64,000 bases of DNA from Nocardioides sp. Root240 (GCF_001428825.1 NZ_LMIT01000001.1:470258-534257); one strand, 5' to 3'. Counted from the first letter of the stretch, positions 24,266 through 33,429 are shown. Notes: generated by a model not told the origin, from the letters alone. Made by a program: numbers and translations.

Positions 24266-25744
24266 TCACTCCACGGGGATGGTGAAGCCTGCCCGGGTGC
24301 CCCCGTCAGGGGCGTGCCCGAGCGTCAGGTGACCGCCGAGCTCGGACTCCACGAGGGTGCGCACGATCGAGAGCCCCAGGCTGGTCGCGCCCTCGATGTC
24401 GAAGCCCTCGGGCAAGCCCTTGCCGTCGTCCTCGACGGCGACCTCGAGGATCGCGCCGTGCCGCGCGGCCTGCAGCACGATCTCGCCGGTGGCACCGCCG
24501 TCGTAGCCGTGCTCGGCCGCGTTCTGCATCAGCTCCATGACGACCATGGCCAGCGGCGTCGCGACCTCGGAGGTCAGCACGCCGAAGCTGCCCTCACGTC
24601 GTACGGCGACCTGCGCGGTCGTGGAGCCGACGTCGGTCACCAGCCGGAGCAGCCGGTCGGCGATGTCGTCGAACGCGACGGTCTCCTCGACCGCCTGGCT
24701 GAGGATGTCGTGGACCACGGCGATGGAGCCGACGCGTCGTACCGCCTCCTCGAGCGCCGACGCCGCCTCCGGCGAACCGATCCGGCGGGCCTGGAGACGG
24801 AGCAGCGCGGCGACGGTCTGCAGGTTGTTCTTCACCCGGTGGTGGATCTCGCGGATGGTGGCGTCCTTGGTGACCAGCTCGCGGTCGCGCCGGCGCAGGT
24901 CGGTGACGTCACGGAGCAGGATGATGCCGCCGATGTGCTCGCCCTGGGGACGCAGCGGGATCGACCGGACGATCAGCGAGACGCCGTCGCCGGGACCGCT
25001 GGACGCGCCGAGCTCGGTGTCGCGGTGCGCCCGGCCGCCGAGGACCGCGCTCAGGGTCTCCTCGTCGGGGCGCTTCTTGGGCGGCACCAGCTCGCGGGTC
25101 AGGTCGGTGAGCCGGTGACCGGTGAGGTCGCCGGTCAGGCCGAGCTTGCGGAACACGGAGAGGCCGTTCGGGCTGGCGTAGACGACCCGGCCCTCGCGGT
25201 CGACGCGCAGGAAGCCGTCGCCCACGCGGGGCGAGTCGGCGTGGTCGCTGCGCTGGCCGCTGCTGGGGAACAGGCCGGTCGCGATCATGTTGGCGAGGTC
25301 GGAGGCGGCCTGGAGGTAGTTGATCTCGAGCAGGCTGGGGGTACGGACGCCGAGCAGGTTCGTGTTGCGGCTGACGACCGCGATCACCCGGCCCTCGTGG
25401 CGCACCGGGATGGCCTCGACCCGCACCGGCACGTCGTCACGCCACTCGGGGTCGCCCTCCCGGGCGATCCGGCCATGCTCGTAGGCGGAGTCGACCAGCG
25501 CCCTCCGGCCGGTCGGGAGGAAGGTGCCCGTGACGTCGTCGACGTAGGCCGTCGGGCCGGTCGTGGGCCGCATCTGGTCCCCCGCCCAGAAACCGCTCCC
25601 CTCGCGGTCCGGGAGCCACAGGACGAGGTCGGCGAAGGACAGGTCGGCGATCACCTGCCAGTCGGCCTGGAGCAGCTGGAGCCACGCGATGTCGCCCGGG
25701 GAGAGATCGGTGTGGCGCCGCGCGATGGCGGACAGGGAGGGCAC
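24266..25744 (-). CDS. pdtaS: Sensor histidine kinase PdtaS
   Basis: A 492-residue cytoplasmic sensor kinase. An N-terminal GAF-like domain (residues 1-155, opening LSAIARRHTDLS and ADLSFADLVLWLPD) is followed by a PAS domain (about 170-285, with GDGFLRVDREGRVVYASPN) and a HisKA_2/HATPase module. The phospho-acceptor is in IREIHHRVKNNLQTVAALLRLQARR (His301/302); ATP-site motifs are LMQNAAEHGY and DDGKGLP. The match to PdtaS of M. tuberculosis (Rv3220c) runs the whole length, and whiB1 is next to it there too. It phosphorylates the RNA-binding response regulator PdtaR, which is not in this window. GTG 25744 starts seven bases after TACGTT, a leaderless layout. Confidence 0.93.
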   Translation of the reverse strand: MPSLSAIARRHTDLSPGDIAWLQLLQADWQVIADLSFADLVLWLPDREGSGFWAGDQMRPTTGPTAYVDDVTGTFLPTGRRALVDSAYEHGRIAREGDPEWRDDVPVRVEAIPVRHEGRVIAVVSRNTNLLGVRTPSLLEINYLQAASDLANMIATGLFPSSGQRSDHADSPRVGDGFLRVDREGRVVYASPNGLSVFRKLGLTGDLTGHRLTDLTRELVPPKKRPDEETLSAVLGGRAHRDTELGASSGPGDGVSLIVRSIPLRPQGEHIGGIILLRDVTDLRRRDRELVTKDATIREIHHRVKNNLQTVAALLRLQARRIGSPEAASALEEAVRRVGSIAVVHDILSQAVEETVAFDDIADRLLRLVTDVGSTTAQVAVRREGSFGVLTSEVATPLAMVVMELMQNAAEHGYDGGATGEIVLQAARHGAILEVAVEDDGKGLPEGFDIEGATSLGLSIVRTLVESELGGHLTLGHAPDGGTRAGFTIPVE

Positions 25745-25872
25745 GTCCGCAAACGTAACCGACCTGTCGTCGAGGCGCTTCACCCCCTTTGGCACAATGA
25801 CGTCTGGAGCTTTCTGTGGCAGGTTTCCGTGGGGGGATTCAGGTCGGGCTGGTCCGTGAGGGGTTTTTCTTG

Positions 25873-26721
25873 ATGGCGTCGGTGGATTGGTCACGCCTGC
25901 AGTTCGGCCTCCGCAACGGCGAACGCACGCCTCCGGCCGAGCACCGGCTGTCCGACCTGACGGCGGACCTCACCCGGATGCTGGGCGACCCGGACCCGGA
26001 GGTCCGCGACGGCCTGGCCTACCCGTTCCTCGCCACCTGGATCGAGCACGGCGTCTACGACGACCTGCTCGCCGGGCTGGGCGACGGGATGTGCGCCGGG
26101 CTCGACGTCGGCATCGGCGAGCAGGACACCGACACGGTGTTCCGCCGCAGCTTCTCCGCACTGGTCCTCGCCGAGTGCATCGACCGCGACACCCGGGTCC
26201 GCCGTCAACCGCCGAGCCGGCTGCTGCAGTGGGGCGACCGGTTGATGGCCTGGTACGTCCGCGAGCGCGACCTGCGCGGCTTCGTCGCGAGCAAGGGCTG
26301 GGCGCACGCCGCCGCCAACGGCGCCGACGCGCTCGGTGCGCTGGCCCGCTCGCCGTACTTCGGCGCGACGGAGCTGACCGTCGTGCTCGACGTCATCGCC
26401 GACCGGGTCCTCGACCCCGCCACCCCGGTGCTGCTGCACGGTGAGCCCGACCGCATCGCGCACGCCGTGATGGAGGTGCTGCGGCGCGACCGCGTGCCGC
26501 TGTCCGTCGTCGAGCCCTGGGTACGACGCCTCGAGAACGGCGCGCGCGTGCGCACGCCCGCGGGGGTCGACCCCTACGCCACGACCGGCAACGCGCAGGC
26601 CGTGCTCCGCGCGCTCTACCTGCAGCTGACGATCTCCCCGCGACACCCCGCGATCCGCCCCGACCTGCTGCTCACGCTCGTCGCCTCCTTGCGCCGGGTG
26701 CACCCCGCCTTCCTCGCCTGA
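25873..26721 (+). CDS. DUF2785 domain-containing protein
   Basis: A 282-residue soluble, mostly helical protein of the DUF2785 family. Recognisable parts are the opening acidic helix region (LTADLTRMLGDPDPEVRDGLAYPFLATWI), the central SKGWAHAAANGADALGALARSP, and the C-terminal QAVLRALYLQLTISPRHPAIRPDL. The repeat-like helices suggest a HEAT-type solenoid. Its function is not known. GAGGGG lies nine bases before the ATG. It is divergent from pdtaS across 128 bases. The stop is followed by the compound palindrome at 26741. Confidence 0.78.
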   Translation: MASVDWSRLQFGLRNGERTPPAEHRLSDLTADLTRMLGDPDPEVRDGLAYPFLATWIEHGVYDDLLAGLGDGMCAGLDVGIGEQDTDTVFRRSFSALVLAECIDRDTRVRRQPPSRLLQWGDRLMAWYVRERDLRGFVASKGWAHAAANGADALGALARSPYFGATELTVVLDVIADRVLDPATPVLLHGEPDRIAHAVMEVLRRDRVPLSVVEPWVRRLENGARVRTPAGVDPYATTGNAQAVLRALYLQLTISPRHPAIRPDLLLTLVASLRRVHPAFLA

Positions 26722-26740
26722 GCAAATCTGCAGTGGCAGG

Positions 26741-26850
26741 AGTTTCACCGGCCGGCCGGTGAAACTGTCGTACTTGGACGACGAAACTCACGCTTGGACG
26801 ACGAAGTTTCATCGTCCCAGCGTGAGTTTCACCGGCCGGCCGGTGAAACT
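26741..26850. repeat. Compound palindromic element with two identical 26-bp palindromes
   Basis: The same perfect 26-bp palindrome (AGTTTCACCGGCC and its mirror) stands at 26741-26766 and 26825-26850. Between them AAACTCACGCT (26784-26794) pairs with AGCGTGAGTTT (26819-26829), and GGACGA with TCGTCC inside that. TTGGACGACGAA also occurs twice as a direct repeat. The structure lies 20 bases after the DUF2785 stop and ends 33 bases before the next promoter. It may be a terminator, a palindromic mobile element, or both. Confidence 0.8.
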
Positions 26851-26894
26851 CTCCTCGGCCGGAGCCAGCCCCGCCGGGAGGCTAGGGTGCGGAC

Positions 26895-28589
26895 GTGACC
26901 TCCACCACTCCCCCGGACGACACCGCTGACGGCACCCTGACCGGCCACGCCGGGGAGCTCGCGGTCGCCGTCGCGCGGGCCCACGGCGTCGAGACGATGT
27001 TCACGCTGTCGGGCGCCCACGTGTTCCCGATGTACGACGGCGCCGTCAAGTCCCAGCAGGCCGGCGACATGCCCGTACGGCTGGTCGACGTGCGCCACGA
27101 GCAGACCGCCGCATTCGCGGCGGAGGCGACCGGCAAGCTGACCCGGGTCCCCGGGCTGGCGGTGCTGACCGCGGGGCCGGGTGTCACCAACGGGGTGAGC
27201 GCGATGGCCCAGGCGCGGTTCGCCGGCTCCCCCATGGTCGTGGTCGGCGGCCGGGCGCCCAACAACCGCTGGGGCACCGGCGCGCTCCAGGAGATCGACC
27301 ACCTGCCGATCGTCGCCCCGGTGACCAAGCACGCGGCGACCCTGATGAGGGCCGACGACGTGGCGGCCGGCTTCCACACGGCGTTCAGCGAGGCGCGGTC
27401 CTCGCACCGCGGGCCGACCTACGTCGACGTACCGATGGACGAGTTCTTCAACGTGGGCTCCGGCGTCGTGCCGAGCATCGGTGCCCTGCGCGGCGCGGAG
27501 CCCGACACCGACGCGGTGGCGCGGATCGCCGCATTGATCGCACGGGCCGAGCGGCCGGTGCTGGTGCTCGGCACCGACGTGTGGGCCGACCACGCGGAGG
27601 CGGCGGCGCTGCGCCTGGTCGAGGAGATGCGGCTGCCCGCGATCACCAACGGCATGGGCCGCGGCGTCGTCCCCGGCGGGCACCCGCTGCTGGTGACCAA
27701 GGCACGCGGCGCGGCCCTCGGCGGCGCCGACCTGGTCGTCGTGGTGGGCACCCCGCTCGACTTCCGGCTCGGGTACGGCGTGTTCGGGGGCAAGGACGGG
27801 GGCGAGCCAGCTGCCGTCGTCCACATCGCCGACAGCGCCGGGCAGCTGTCGGGCCATGCGACCCTCGCCGGCTCGGTGGCCGGCGACCTGACCCTCGTCC
27901 TCGACGGGCTGCTCGAGGCGCTGGCCGGCGCCGACCAGCCGAACCGCACCGACTGGATCACCTCGCTGCAGGACACCGTGGCCGCCGCGAGTGCCCGTGA
28001 CGCCGAGCTCCTGGGCGCCGAGGCCGACCCGATCCACCCGGCCCGGATCTACGGCGAGCTGGTCCCCCGGCTGGCCGACGACGCGGTCGTGATCGGTGAC
28101 GGCGGCGACTTCGTCTCGTTCGCCGGCAAGTTCGTCGAGCCGAAGCGCCCCGGCTGTTGGCTCGACCCCGGGCCCTACGGCTGCCTGGGCGCCGGCCTCG
28201 GCGCGGCGGTCGCCGCCCGGATCGCGCGTCCCTCGGCGCAGGTCGTGCTCCTGCTCGGCGACGGCGCGGCCGGGTTCTCGCTGATGGACGTCGACACCCT
28301 GGTCCGCCACGACCTGCCCGTCGTGATGGTGATGGGCAACAACTCCGCGTGGGGTCTGGAGAAGGGCCCCATGCAGATGCTCTACGGCTACGACGTGGCC
28401 GCCGACCTCGCCCCGCGCACGGCCTACGACCAGGTGGTCTCCGCCCTCGGTGGCGCCGGCGAGACGGTCACCGACCCGCGCCAGATCGGGGCCGCGCTGG
28501 ACCGCGGGTTCGCGGCGAACGCGCCGTACCTGGTCAACGTGATCACCGACGTCAACGCGCCCTACCCGCGCAGCACCTTCGGTATCTGA
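26895..28589 (+). CDS. Thiamine-diphosphate enzyme, IlvG-like acetolactate synthase homologue
   Basis: A 564-residue ThDP enzyme. Glu69 in VDVRHEQTAAFAAEA is the cofactor-activating residue. The middle domain runs to about 370, and the ThDP motif GDGAAGFSLMDVDTLVRHDLPVVMVMGNN is near 454-482. Across its length it resembles M. tuberculosis IlvG (Rv1820), including TAGPGVTNGVSAMAQA, QEIDHLPIVAPV and NNSAWGLEKGPMQMLYGYDV. Whether it makes acetolactate is uncertain; there is no regulatory IlvN gene beside it, and 2-hydroxyacyl-CoA lyase-type chemistry is possible. It starts with GTG six bases after TAGGGT, a leaderless pattern. A thioesterase-fold gene follows 30 bases on. Confidence 0.85.
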   Translation: MTSTTPPDDTADGTLTGHAGELAVAVARAHGVETMFTLSGAHVFPMYDGAVKSQQAGDMPVRLVDVRHEQTAAFAAEATGKLTRVPGLAVLTAGPGVTNGVSAMAQARFAGSPMVVVGGRAPNNRWGTGALQEIDHLPIVAPVTKHAATLMRADDVAAGFHTAFSEARSSHRGPTYVDVPMDEFFNVGSGVVPSIGALRGAEPDTDAVARIAALIARAERPVLVLGTDVWADHAEAAALRLVEEMRLPAITNGMGRGVVPGGHPLLVTKARGAALGGADLVVVVGTPLDFRLGYGVFGGKDGGEPAAVVHIADSAGQLSGHATLAGSVAGDLTLVLDGLLEALAGADQPNRTDWITSLQDTVAAASARDAELLGAEADPIHPARIYGELVPRLADDAVVIGDGGDFVSFAGKFVEPKRPGCWLDPGPYGCLGAGLGAAVAARIARPSAQVVLLLGDGAAGFSLMDVDTLVRHDLPVVMVMGNNSAWGLEKGPMQMLYGYDVAADLAPRTAYDQVVSALGGAGETVTDPRQIGAALDRGFAANAPYLVNVITDVNAPYPRSTFGI

Positions 28590-28619
28590 TGCCGAACGAC
28601 ATCCACCGAGGCGGCTGAC

Positions 28620-29000
28620 GTGGGCGAGGCGACCGTGCGCTTCACCGTGACCGACGACGACACCGCGGCCGCGCTCGGCTCCGGCAGCCTTCCCGTGCTC
28701 GGCACGCCGCGGCTGCTCGCGTGGTGCGAGGCGGCCACCTGCGCCGCCGTCGCGCCCGAGCTGGGCGACGGCGAGACCAGCGTCGGGACGCGCATCGACC
28801 TCGAGCACCTCGCGGCCACTGCCGTCGGCGGCACCGTCGAGGTCACCGCCCGGCAGGTGTACGCCGACGGCCGGCTGCGTCGCTACGCCGTCTCCGCCCG
28901 CGCGGTCGGCCCCGACGACCGGGCCGGCAAGCTGGTCGGTTCCGGCGAGGTCACCCGGGTCGTGGTGGATGCGGAGCGCTTCCTGTCCCGACTCGGGTGA
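28620..29000 (+). CDS. Hot-dog fold thioesterase family protein
   Basis: A 126-residue protein of the FlK-like hot-dog class. The pattern TPRLLAWCEAATCAAVAPELGDGETSVGTRIDLEHLAATAVGGTVEVTA covers the central helix and strand where the acid residue (Glu) and substrate loop lie. Such enzymes hydrolyse acyl-CoA or acyl-carrier thioesters. It starts with GTG 30 bases after the ThDP enzyme gene, so the two are probably co-transcribed; an acyl-CoA product or intermediate of that enzyme is a possible substrate, by inference. Confidence 0.78.
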   Translation: MGEATVRFTVTDDDTAAALGSGSLPVLGTPRLLAWCEAATCAAVAPELGDGETSVGTRIDLEHLAATAVGGTVEVTARQVYADGRLRRYAVSARAVGPDDRAGKLVGSGEVTRVVVDAERFLSRLG

Positions 29001-29021
29001 CCCCGCCCGGTTCGTCCCGAG

Positions 29022-32000
29022 CTAGCCCAGCTTCTTCGCCACCACGGTGGCGGACGGCTGCCACTGCGCGCTGCCGGCGTAGCTCATCTTGACCGACGGC
29101 GCGAGCAGGATCAGCGTGATGCCCGCGAGGGTCGGCTTGCAGCGCGCGAGGCCGTTGGCGTCGGTGACCGCGGTGCACAGGACCGGGTCGCCGAGGACCT
29201 GGTTGGTCACCCGGAAGGTGACCGTCGCGCCCGCGACCGGCCCGCCCGGGTAACCGCCCGTCAGCACCGCGGTCAGGTCGCCCAGGAGCACGTTGCCCAC
29301 GACCACGACCGGTCCGCCGAGGAGCGTGGTGGCGCCCTTGCCGACCGTGAGGGTCAGCTCCTGGGTGTCGCTGGACAGCGGGCTGCCGCCGTCGGTGACC
29401 TTCACGGTGAAGGTCGCGGTCGCCGGGCTGCCCGTCGGGGTGCCGGTGATCCGGCCGTCCGCGGTCAGCTGCAGGCCGGCCGGGAGCGATCCCGCGGCCA
29501 GCGAGAAGGTGTACGGCGCCTCGCCACCCGTGATCGCGAGCGGCACGTCGTAGGCCGTGCCCACGGCGGCGTCGGCCAGCGTGGTGGTCGTGATGGTCAC
29601 CGGCGGCGCCACCTCGATGTGGACCTCGAGCGTGGCGGCGGTACCGATGCCGTTGTCGGCCCGGACGGTGACCGTGTGGTCGCCGACCGTGGCGGGCGTG
29701 CCCGACAGCGTGGCGGTGCCGTCGCCGTTGTCGGCGAAGGTGACGCCGGCCGGCAGGGAGCCGGTGACGCTGAGCGCGGCGACCGGGAAGCCGTCGGCGG
29801 CGTAGGTGAACTCACCGTTGCGCCCGGACACGAAGCGGACGGCGGCGGGGCCGGCGACCGAGGCGGCCTCGTTCACCGTCAGCGTGGTCGTGTCGGTCGC
29901 GTCGTCGCCGACGCCGTTGGCCGCGGTGAAGGTGACGTGGTGGACACCGCCGGTGCCGTCGGCCGGCGCACCGGTGACGTGGGCGCCCTGAACGGACAGG
30001 CCGGCCGGGAGGCCGCTCGCCGAGACGGTGGGCGCCGGGAAGCCGCCGACCTCGAGGTCGATCGAGCCCGGGGTGCCGACGGTGGCGGTGGCGGTCGCCG
30101 GGGCGTCGATGGACGGCGCCTCGTTGACGGTCAGCGCGAACGGCCAGGTGGCGTCCGGGCCGGTGCCGTTGCTGCCCTTGACGGTGATCGCGTACTGACC
30201 GCCGGTGGTCGGCGCCGGGGTGCCGGAAAGGGTACCGGTGCCGTCGCCGTTGTCCGTGAGGTCCACGCCGTCCGGCAGCGTGCTGCTGGTCGAGACGCTG
30301 GCGACCGGGTGGCCTCCGGTCTGCTCGAAGACGTCCGGACCGCCGGGCTGCCCGACGGTGTACGTCGACGCGGTCGGGCCGCTCAGCTTCGGCGCCTCGG
30401 CGACCTCGACCTCGATGTCCTTGGTCGCGGAGCCGGCCTCGTTGGTCGCGGTGACCGTGACCGTGTGGACGCCGCCGGTGCCTACCGCCGGCGTACCGGT
30501 CAGCTTGCCGGTGCCGTCGCCATTGTCGGTGAAGGTGAGGCCCGCGGGGACGCCGGTCGCGGCCAGGGTCGGCTGCGGGGACCCGGTCGTGGTGACCGTC
30601 GCCGCCGGGTCGGCCGGGCTGGCGACGGTGAGGTCGACGTGGTCGGGACCGGAGACGGTCGGGGCGACCTGCTCGCGCTCGACCGCACCGACGTCGCACC
30701 TGGCGCCCTGCGGACGGGTCGTGCCGCGCTGGTCGGTGCCGGCGCCGCAGGTCAGCCGGTCGAGCAGCGGGCTGCTGGCCGAGGGCAGCTGGGTCCTCGT
30801 CGGGCCGCCGTTGGCAGCGAGCGCACCGAGCTGCGGGTCCGTCGAGGCCGCCACGCCGCACCCGGTGTTGCCGGGACCGGCGTGGTTGCCGCCGTTGTTG
30901 ACGACTGCACCGATGCAGGCCACCGGGCCGTTGCCGGCGAGGACGGTGTTGCTGATCCCGCCGCCCGCCGGGGCGACCGCCACCAGGGCACCCGCGCCGC
31001 CGGCGGCCGCGGTGTTGTTCGTGATCGTGCTGCTGGTGATCGTCACCGGCCGGCCCACCTGCTCGATGGCGCCGTACTGGGAGACGCTGGTGTTGCCGGT
31101 GATCGTGCTGCGGTCGATGCTCGCGGTGTTGGTCGCGCCGCTGGCGTTGGAGTACACGAGGACGGCGGAGCCGCCGTACCCCTGGTTGTTGGAGAGGGTG
31201 CTCGCGCCGACCTGCAGCGAGACGCTCGAGTTCGCCGTGTTGGAGCCGCTGTAGACCGCGCCGCCGAGGCCGCTGTTGCCGAGCGCCCGGTTGCCGTCGA
31301 GCGTCGCCCGGTCGAGGGTCAGGTTGCCGGAGCTGAAGATGCCACCGCCGCCGAGCGAGGTGGCGGTGTTGCCCGACACCGACGCCCGGGTGATCGTCGC
31401 GGTGGACGCGTCGCCGAGGATCACGCCGCCCCCCGCGACCGCCGAGTTGTCGTCGACGTGGCCGCCGGTGACGCTCAGCGTGCCCTTCGTGAGGTTCTGG
31501 AGGCCGCCGCCGAGGAAGCCGGCGGAGTTGTGGGACACGAGCGTGTCGATCACGGTGGCCGTGGGGGTGTCGGCCGCGACGGTCGACCCGTTGGTCAGGC
31601 CGCCGCCCTGGTACGACGCCGCGTTGCCCGTCAGCTCGGAGTCCCGCAGGGTCAGCGCACCCGCGTTGGAGATCCCCGCGCCGGTCTGCGAGCTGTTGCC
31701 CGCGATCTTGCTCGCACGGATCGTCGTGGTGACGTTGGCCGTCGTCGAGACGGCACCGCCGTTGGTCGGCGCGCTGTTGCCGGTCATCTCGACCTCGGCC
31801 AGGGTCAGGGTGGTCGGCGCGGTGGCGGTCGCCGCGGCGTACACCGCGCCGCCGAAGTTCGACGTGGCGGTGTTGCCCGTGATCAGGCCGCCGGTGAGCG
31901 AGAAGCTCGCACCGGGGTAGATCGCGCCCGCCGCGAGGGCGGTGTTGCCGTCGAAGTCGAGGTTCGTCACGGTCGCCGGCTGGTTGGTGGCGAGCGCGCC

Positions 32001-32918
32001 ACCGACGCCGGCGGAGTTGGAGACGAAGTCGTCGTTGTCGAGCGTCAGGCCCGCGCCGTTGTGGTAGACCGCGCCACCGATGCTGGTGCCGCCCGGGCCG
32101 ACCGCGTCGTTGTCGCGGAAGGTGGTGTTGCGGACGATCGTGGTGCCGAGGTTGACGATCGCGCCACCGAGCCCGTACGCCTTGCCGTTGCCGTCCGCGA
32201 CGTTGTCGTGGACGTTGGTGCCGTCGAGCGTCAGCGTCGTACCGGCGCCGACGTAGACGCCGCCGCCCCAGCCGAGGTTGGCGGCGGTCGCCGTCGCCCG
32301 GTTGCCGCTGATCTCGCCGCGGGTCATGGTGAGCGAGACGCCCGCGGCCGGCCACAGGATGACCGCGCCACCGGCCGACGACCTGCTGTCGACGATCCGC
32401 ACGTCGGTCGCCCGGACCGCGCCTCCGAAGATCGGCAGCGCACCACCGGTCTGGTAGTTGCCGCCCGTGAGCGTGAGGTTCTGCAGCTCGACGTTGCCGG
32501 TCGCCTGGACGGCCATCGCCCAGCCCACCGAGGTGCTGGCACTGCCGACGAAGGTGGCGCCGGTGCCGGCGCCGATGATCTTCACGGCCTTGTTCACCAG
32601 CGGCCGGTCGGCGTAGGTGCCCTGCGCGACGCTGATCGTGTCGCCGGCCACGAACGCCGGCTTCGCGAGCACGCCGGCGATCGTCGCGCACGGGGTCGCG
32701 GCGCTCAGGCAGCTGGCGCCGTTGTTGCCGCCGTTGGCGATGTACCAGGGTCCGGCCGCTCGGGCCGGCGAGGCCGCGAGCACGCTGCCGAGCGAGGTGC
32801 TGAACGCGAGCGCGGCCGCGGCGAGCACCGTCGTACGACGGCGGCGCGAGCCCTGCGGGCGCTGCTGACGGTGGCGGGGAGCGGGGGTCTGCGCAGCGCG
32901 CGAGGAACGTACCGACAT
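29022..32918 (-). CDS. Large secreted beta-helix and Ig-like repeat protein
   Basis: A 1298-residue secreted protein. A signal peptide with a long basic head (RRRRTTVLAAAALAFSTSLGSVLA, cut after ARA near residue 55) leads to a right-handed beta-helix of about residues 60-700, built of short Asn/Gly-rich turns with phrases such as GNTATS, GGAVYAG and SGNTA. NGGPTRTQLPSASSPLLD and CDVGAVE close it as a choice-of-anchor Q type module. Then come five or so Ig-like putative repeats (PATVTTTGSPQPTLAATGVPAGLTFTDNGDGTGKLTGTPA pattern, He_PIG) and a final Ig-like domain. It is likely an adhesin or polysaccharide-associated surface protein; no enzyme motif or LPXTG anchor is visible. Confidence 0.82.
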   Translation of the reverse strand: MSVRSSRAAQTPAPRHRQQRPQGSRRRRTTVLAAAALAFSTSLGSVLAASPARAAGPWYIANGGNNGASCLSAATPCATIAGVLAKPAFVAGDTISVAQGTYADRPLVNKAVKIIGAGTGATFVGSASTSVGWAMAVQATGNVELQNLTLTGGNYQTGGALPIFGGAVRATDVRIVDSRSSAGGAVILWPAAGVSLTMTRGEISGNRATATAANLGWGGGVYVGAGTTLTLDGTNVHDNVADGNGKAYGLGGAIVNLGTTIVRNTTFRDNDAVGPGGTSIGGAVYHNGAGLTLDNDDFVSNSAGVGGALATNQPATVTNLDFDGNTALAAGAIYPGASFSLTGGLITGNTATSNFGGAVYAAATATAPTTLTLAEVEMTGNSAPTNGGAVSTTANVTTTIRASKIAGNSSQTGAGISNAGALTLRDSELTGNAASYQGGGLTNGSTVAADTPTATVIDTLVSHNSAGFLGGGLQNLTKGTLSVTGGHVDDNSAVAGGGVILGDASTATITRASVSGNTATSLGGGGIFSSGNLTLDRATLDGNRALGNSGLGGAVYSGSNTANSSVSLQVGASTLSNNQGYGGSAVLVYSNASGATNTASIDRSTITGNTSVSQYGAIEQVGRPVTITSSTITNNTAAAGGAGALVAVAPAGGGISNTVLAGNGPVACIGAVVNNGGNHAGPGNTGCGVAASTDPQLGALAANGGPTRTQLPSASSPLLDRLTCGAGTDQRGTTRPQGARCDVGAVEREQVAPTVSGPDHVDLTVASPADPAATVTTTGSPQPTLAATGVPAGLTFTDNGDGTGKLTGTPAVGTGGVHTVTVTATNEAGSATKDIEVEVAEAPKLSGPTASTYTVGQPGGPDVFEQTGGHPVASVSTSSTLPDGVDLTDNGDGTGTLSGTPAPTTGGQYAITVKGSNGTGPDATWPFALTVNEAPSIDAPATATATVGTPGSIDLEVGGFPAPTVSASGLPAGLSVQGAHVTGAPADGTGGVHHVTFTAANGVGDDATDTTTLTVNEAASVAGPAAVRFVSGRNGEFTYAADGFPVAALSVTGSLPAGVTFADNGDGTATLSGTPATVGDHTVTVRADNGIGTAATLEVHIEVAPPVTITTTTLADAAVGTAYDVPLAITGGEAPYTFSLAAGSLPAGLQLTADGRITGTPTGSPATATFTVKVTDGGSPLSSDTQELTLTVGKGATTLLGGPVVVVGNVLLGDLTAVLTGGYPGGPVAGATVTFRVTNQVLGDPVLCTAVTDANGLARCKPTLAGITLILLAPSVKMSYAGSAQWQPSATVVAKKLG

Positions 32919-33081
32919 GGTGAGCCTCGGTGGGGTCGTCCCGAGAAGGGAGCAGTCCGCGCGACCGTAGCACCGAGGTGACGTCCGTCACGGCGCTTTC
33001 GGTGAACCGTCATCAGTCGGGCCGATTTTCCGCACTGCCCGGGGACCTGAGAGACTGGGTCGATCTATCCGAGGAGGAACC

Positions 33082-33156
33082 ATGGGCAAGACCGGACGCA
33101 AGCGCCGCGCGCGCCGCAAGAAGGGCGCGAACCACGGCAAGCGCCCGAACAGCTGA
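33082..33156 (+). CDS. 50S ribosomal protein bL37
   Basis: A 24-residue, strongly basic protein starting MGKTGRKRRARRKK and ending ANHGKRPNS. It matches the actinobacterial ribosomal protein bL37, also 24 residues in mycobacteria, where the ANHGKRPN ending is the hallmark. It binds the large ribosomal subunit. A very strong ribosome site, GAGGAGGAAC, precedes the ATG, and a T-tailed hairpin terminator follows, so this is a real stand-alone gene despite its size. It is easily missed by gene finders. Confidence 0.85.
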   Translation: MGKTGRKRRARRKKGANHGKRPNS

Positions 33157-33174
33157 GTCCGCTCAGCGTTCGCC

Positions 33175-33213
33175 CGAACCCCCCGACCCACGGTCCGGGG
33201 GTTCGTCGCTTTT
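33175..33213 (+). terminator. Rho-independent terminator of bL37 gene
   Basis: CGAACCCCC (33175-33183) pairs with GGGGGTTCG (33197-33205) around a 13-base loop. A T-rich tail, GCTTTTTC, follows at 33208-33215. It is the most canonical terminator in the window. Confidence 0.88.
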
Positions 33214-33221
33214 TCACCGGC

Positions 33222-33420
33222 CCTCGCAGGACCGAGGAACGAGGTCCGGCGAGGATCAGCCGGGGAGGTCGAGGAGCGCCGCGACCGAGGAACGAGGCCG
33301 CGACGCGCGTATCGAGACCCGGGTGAGGTGGTCTCGATACGCCCTCGCCCAGGGGCTCGGGCTACTCGACCAACGAAGGGTCTCGATACGGGCTCGCCCA
33401 GGGGCTCGCCCTACTCGACC
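33222..33420. repeat. GGTCGAGTAG-family palindromic repeat with a duplicated half
   Basis: A first hairpin (33222-33233 with 33243-33254, 11 of 12 pairs, loop holding GAGGAACGA) is followed by a full element: GGTCGAGGAG (33267-33276), CGTATCGAGACC (33308-33319), GGTCTCGATACG (33330-33341), CTACTCGACC (33362-33371). The second half is repeated with a 49-base period (33379-33420). This fills the gap between the bL37 gene and the convergent SDR gene. Nothing else is visible in it. Confidence 0.8.
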
Positions 33421-33429
33421 AACGAAGGG

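Noticed and set aside
26883..26894. Riboswitch or ThDP leader before the IlvG-like gene
   Set aside because: The TAGGGT box sits six bases before the start, leaving no room for a leader RNA.
29619..32981. A 1120-codon open frame on the plus strand opposite the beta-helix gene
   Set aside because: Same cause; the minus-strand product has a signal peptide and recognisable repeats, the plus-strand one has none.
33330..33420. Possible CRISPR array from the duplicated repeat half
   Set aside because: Only two units, 49-base period, no unique spacers and no cas gene nearby. It is a partial tandem copy of a palindromic repeat.
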